A model generated the notes under the pieces. It was not told where the DNA came from. It saw nothing but the letters and a program-made list of their open reading frames with translations, and did no database searches. A program made the position numbers and the translations under genes. From the NCBI GenBank assembly GCA_002375985.1, contig DFNH01000016.1:86301-150300 (forward strand): 64,000 bases of DNA, written 5' to 3'. The stretch is from Firmicutes bacterium UBA3572. GTDB lineage: Bacteria > Bacillota > Desulfotomaculia > Desulfotomaculales > Desulforudaceae. Of the stretch, positions 61,387 through 64,000 are shown in pieces; position 1 is the first letter of the stretch; the number at the start of each line of letters is the position of its first letter.

Positions 61387-62835
61387 GTGGGTAGCGCACG
61401 CAAAATAATCGTTGATCCGGTAACCAGAATCGAAGGCCACCTCAAGGTGGAGGTTGAACTGGACGGAAACCGGGTGCGCGATGCCAAGAGCACCGGGGCG
61501 CTGTTCCGGGGTTTGGAGATAATCCTGAAAGGGCGCGACCCGCGCGACGCGCAACATATCACGCAGCGCATCTGCGGCGTCTGACCGATCTCCCACGGCA
61601 TCAGTTCGGTGCTATGTTTGGAAGATGCTTTCGGCATTACGCCGCCCAGAAACGCCCGGATTATCAGAAACCTGGTTCAGGGCGCGAACCTAATCCAGTC
61701 TCATATCCTGCACTTTTACCACCTAGCCGCTCTGGACTACGTTAAGGGACCCGACACCGCGCCTTTTGTGCCCCGTTATGAAGGGGACTATCGCCTACCG
61801 CCGGACGTGACGGAGGTGGTGGTGGGGCATTACATCCAGGCCTTGGCGATGCGGCGCAAGGCGCACGAGATGGGGGCCGTGTTTGGCGGCCGGATGCCCC
61901 ACACCGTGGTGTTCCTGCCTGGTGGCGTGACCACGGCGGTCACGGAGGCCATGATCGAAACTTACGCGCAAAAGCTCCGCGAGTTGATCTCCTTTATAGA
62001 CAATGTTTACCTGCCGGATGTGCTGGCCGTAGCCGGCGCTTACGAGGACTGGTTTGAAATCGGTGCTGGCTGTAAGAACCTAGTCTCTTACGGTGCTTAC
62101 CCGTTAACCGATCAGAAAGATTCCGAAGGAGCGAATCAGTTCTTTGCCCGGGGGGCTTACATCGACGGCCAATACGTGCCGGTAGACGCCGACCAAATCA
62201 AGGAACATGTTACTTATTCGTGGTACGAGGGCGGTGCCGGTAAGCACCCCTTCGAGGGTGAAACGGTACCGGCGGTGGACAAGCGCGGGGCTTATTCCTG
62301 GATCAAGGCTCCCCGGTACCAAGACCACCCCTGCGAAGTAGGGGCGCTGGCGCGGATGTGGGTTGGCAAAAACCCACAGGTGACCGGGTTAGGAGACAAA
62401 GCTTTTTCGGTAATGGGCCGGCATTTTGCCCGCGCCGTGGAAGCATCCATTCTGGCCCACGCTATGTTGGATTGGCTCCAGGAGCTGGTTCCCGGAGAAC
62501 CGGCTTTCGAGGCTTACGACGTACCGCGCCAGGCCCGGGGTTATGGGCTCACCGAGGCACCGCGCGGCGCACTGGGGCACTGGATCGAGATCGAGGATTA
62601 CGTAATCAAGAATTACCAGGCCGTAGTGCCCAGCACCTGGAACATCAGTCCGCGGGACGACAAGGGCGTCCGGGGGCCGCTGGAGGAGGCCCTGGTCGGA
62701 ACCGAGGTGGCTGACCCGGACAACCCGATCGAATTGGTGCGGATCGTGCGGGCATTCGACCCGTGCATCGCCTGTGCCGTACACGTGATTGAGGTTAAAG
62801 GCGGTCGGCGGGTGGCGAATTTTGTTATTTCTTAA
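61387..62835 (+). CDS. [NiFe]-type hydrogenase large subunit with in-frame UGA (predicted selenocysteine) in the N-terminal Ni motif
   Basis: Catalytic subunit of 482 residues if UGA 61582-61584 is read through. The N-terminus (KIIVDPVTRIEGHLKVEVEL) and L1 motif RICGV-U-PISHG place the UGA at residue 66, exactly where the second L1 cysteine belongs. The frame is open for 416 more codons with family sequence throughout. L2 is DPCIACAVH (Cys460, Cys463, His466), so both C-terminal nickel cysteines remain. The 16 residues after His466 are the usual tail removed by a maturation protease. A SECIS-like hairpin follows the UGA. GTG start with GGAGGTGAG. The alternative is a nonsense mutation. Confidence 0.88.
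61582..61622 (+). promoter_or_regulatory. Candidate bacterial SECIS element directly after the UGA
   Basis: After UGA (61582-61584), GGCATC (61597-61602) pairs with GGTGCT (61608-61613) around the loop AGTTC (61603-61607). A lower stem pairs CA with TG and TCC (61591-61593) with GGA (61620-61622). The apical loop starts 19 bases after the UGA and has G at its second position. Both fit the known bacterial SECIS pattern (loop 16-37 bases downstream, a G among the first two loop bases). Confidence 0.65.
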
Positions 62836-62909
62836 TACTCCCGGACGATTGGGGAGTGCTGCAAGCGGTCATACCGGAAAGTTGGCAATGCTAAGGAGGT
62901 GCCAGGCAA

Positions 62910-63752
62910 GTGGGATTAGCGGAACGGACCGCCAAGCGGGATCCCGCTGAATTGTTCGGCATACTGTTTGATGTGAACCGGTGTATCGGCTGCCGCGCCT
63001 GTCAGTCGGCCTGCAAAGAAGCGCACAACCTCCCGTATGTGCCCCAGAACCAGCCGCACCGGCCGCGGGGCGCCGAAAGCACGGACTGGAACAAACCGGA
63101 CCTGACTCCCTATGATTACTTGGTGATGAACGCCCACCTGGCCGAAGGTAAGGACGGGGAGACAAAGTGGTGGCATGTGCGCCGGGCCTGCATGCACTGC
63201 GTGGAACCTATCTGCTTCGAGGCCTGCTTTGTGCATGCCTACCGAAAAACGCCGGAAGGCCCGGTGGTTTACGTGCACCCGGAAGTCTGCACCGGCTGCC
63301 GTTACTGCCAGTTGGCCTGCCCTTTTCAGGCGGTTACGCTGGAGTGGGAGGACGTTTTCTCCCGGATCAGCAAGTGCCCTATGTGCTACGAGCGGGTCCA
63401 ACAGGGACATCCGCCGGCCTGCGTGAGCGCCTGCCCGACCAAGGCCCTGGAGTTTGGTAAACGGGGCGCGTTGTTGGAAAAGGCGCGGGAGCGGATCAAA
63501 AAGCACCCGGACAAGTACGTGGACCACATTTTCGGCGAGAAAGAAGCGGGCGGTACTTCGGTCCTGTACATCGCGGGTGTTCCTTTCGAAAAACTCGGCT
63601 TTTCTGAAGATATTATTGATAAGAGCATTCCCAAATACACCTGGAAGTACATCAGCAAGGCGCCCATCCTGGCCGTCAGCCTGCCGGTCGCTTTTGCGGC
63701 GCTCTACGTTTACACCAAGCGGCGCGCGGAGAACGAAGACGGCGGTCACTAG
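62910..63752 (+). CDS. Four-cluster ferredoxin subunit of the hydrogenase (HybA-like)
   Basis: A 280-residue iron-sulfur protein with sixteen cysteines in four groups: CIGCRACQSAC, CMHCVEPICFEAC, CTGCRYCQLAC, and CPMCYE with CVSAC. This gives four [4Fe-4S] clusters as in HybA, HmcB and DmsB-type subunits. One membrane segment lies near the C-terminus (PILAVSLPVAFAALYVYT), which would anchor it on the outer face. No clear Tat signal; it may ride with the small subunit. GTG start with AAGGAGGT. It passes electrons from the hydrogenase to the membrane subunit. Confidence 0.92.
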   Translation: MGLAERTAKRDPAELFGILFDVNRCIGCRACQSACKEAHNLPYVPQNQPHRPRGAESTDWNKPDLTPYDYLVMNAHLAEGKDGETKWWHVRRACMHCVEPICFEACFVHAYRKTPEGPVVYVHPEVCTGCRYCQLACPFQAVTLEWEDVFSRISKCPMCYERVQQGHPPACVSACPTKALEFGKRGALLEKARERIKKHPDKYVDHIFGEKEAGGTSVLYIAGVPFEKLGFSEDIIDKSIPKYTWKYISKAPILAVSLPVAFAALYVYTKRRAENEDGGH

Positions 63753-63791
63753 TCAGCGCGGATAACCAAAGGAAAGAGGAGGGTGCGGAAA

Positions 63792-64000
63792 GTGGCTTAC
63801 GACGAAAGGTACAGCGCAAGATTCGGTTTCCGGCTGACCCCGTGGCGCTGGGCGATGCTGGCCTTTATGCTCCTGTTCCTGGCGGTGGCCGGATACCGGT
63901 TTGCTTTTGGCCTGGGTCCGACGACCAACCTAAACGACGAATGGACCTGGGGCCTGTGGAAGTACCTGGTGTTCCCCGCGGTGGCGTTGGCCGGTTGCGG
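63792..64000 (+). CDS. NrfD/HybB-like integral membrane subunit, cut by the window end
   Basis: The first 69 residues of a polytopic protein. One hydrophobic segment (WAMLAFMLLFLAVAGYRFAFG) and the start of another (YLVFPAVALAGC) follow a short basic N-terminus containing RLTPWRW, as in HybB/NrfD-family quinone-reducing subunits. GTG start with AAAGAGGAGGG upstream. Its place after the four-cluster subunit gives the Hyb-like order small, large, ferredoxin, membrane. It would deliver electrons to menaquinone. Confidence 0.8.
   Translation, partial: MAYDERYSARFGFRLTPWRWAMLAFMLLFLAVAGYRFAFGLGPTTNLNDEWTWGLWKYLVFPAVALAGC

Overview
The window is about 64 kb of a GC-rich, tightly packed bacterial chromosome. 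It reads as an anaerobic, endospore-forming Firmicute of the Peptococcaceae type (Desulfotomaculum, Pelotomaculum, Desulforudis or Ammonifex-like). The evidence is spo0A, spoIVB, remA and SPOCS spore genes; LL-diaminopimelate aminotransferase; a ferredoxin-linked 2-oxoacid oxidoreductase; Rex; and a periplasmic [NiFe]-type hydrogenase operon. GTG and TTG starts with strong Shine-Dalgarno sites are common. The genus is an inference from gene content and order.

Layout. 1-4957: radical SAM gene, a decayed B12-binding radical SAM relic, a DUF1015 gene, a lipoprotein, and hpt with a strong promoter. 5055-15191: guaA, then purine genes purB-C-F-M-N-H-D with a crippled purE relic in front of purB. 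purS, purQ, purL and purK are absent here. 15211-22171: a TSUP exporter and hisD-C-B-H-A-F-IE, without hisG or hisZ. 22234-28035: a redox disulfide protein, divergent pcrA, amj (lipid II flippase) and ligA. 28160-34180: spoIVB and spo0A, then steA, steB and two envelope glycosyl/phospho-transferases. 34197-38644: a P-loop ATPase, ferredoxin, three 2-oxoacid:ferredoxin oxidoreductase subunits and an M20 peptidase. 38664-41914: dapF, dapL, aspC. 42067-44222: a collagen-like protein plus a SPOCS-domain protein and a possible relative, probably spore surface. 44378-57997: housekeeping run yicC-remA-gmk-rpoZ-coaBC-priA-def-fmt-rsmB-rlmN-prpC-prkC-rsgA-rpe. 58096-59417: rex and a TIGR00725-family gene. 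59440-59893: IS transposase relic. 60034 to the end: a hydrogenase operon of Tat-exported small subunit, large subunit, four-cluster ferredoxin subunit and NrfD/HybB-like membrane subunit (cut by the window end).

The most notable observation is in the hydrogenase large subunit. Its frame contains one in-frame UGA exactly where the second cysteine of the N-terminal nickel-binding motif (R-x-C-G-x-C) belongs. A hairpin with a bacterial SECIS-like apical loop starts a few bases downstream. The C-terminal nickel motif keeps both cysteines. Known [NiFeSe] hydrogenases carry selenocysteine at the C-terminal motif, so this would be selenocysteine at the N-terminal bridging position. Secondary observations are a hairpin that includes the spoIVB start codon, a sigma-H-like promoter for spo0A, a rlmN gene with no ATG/GTG/TTG start at its conserved N-terminus, and several gene relics.
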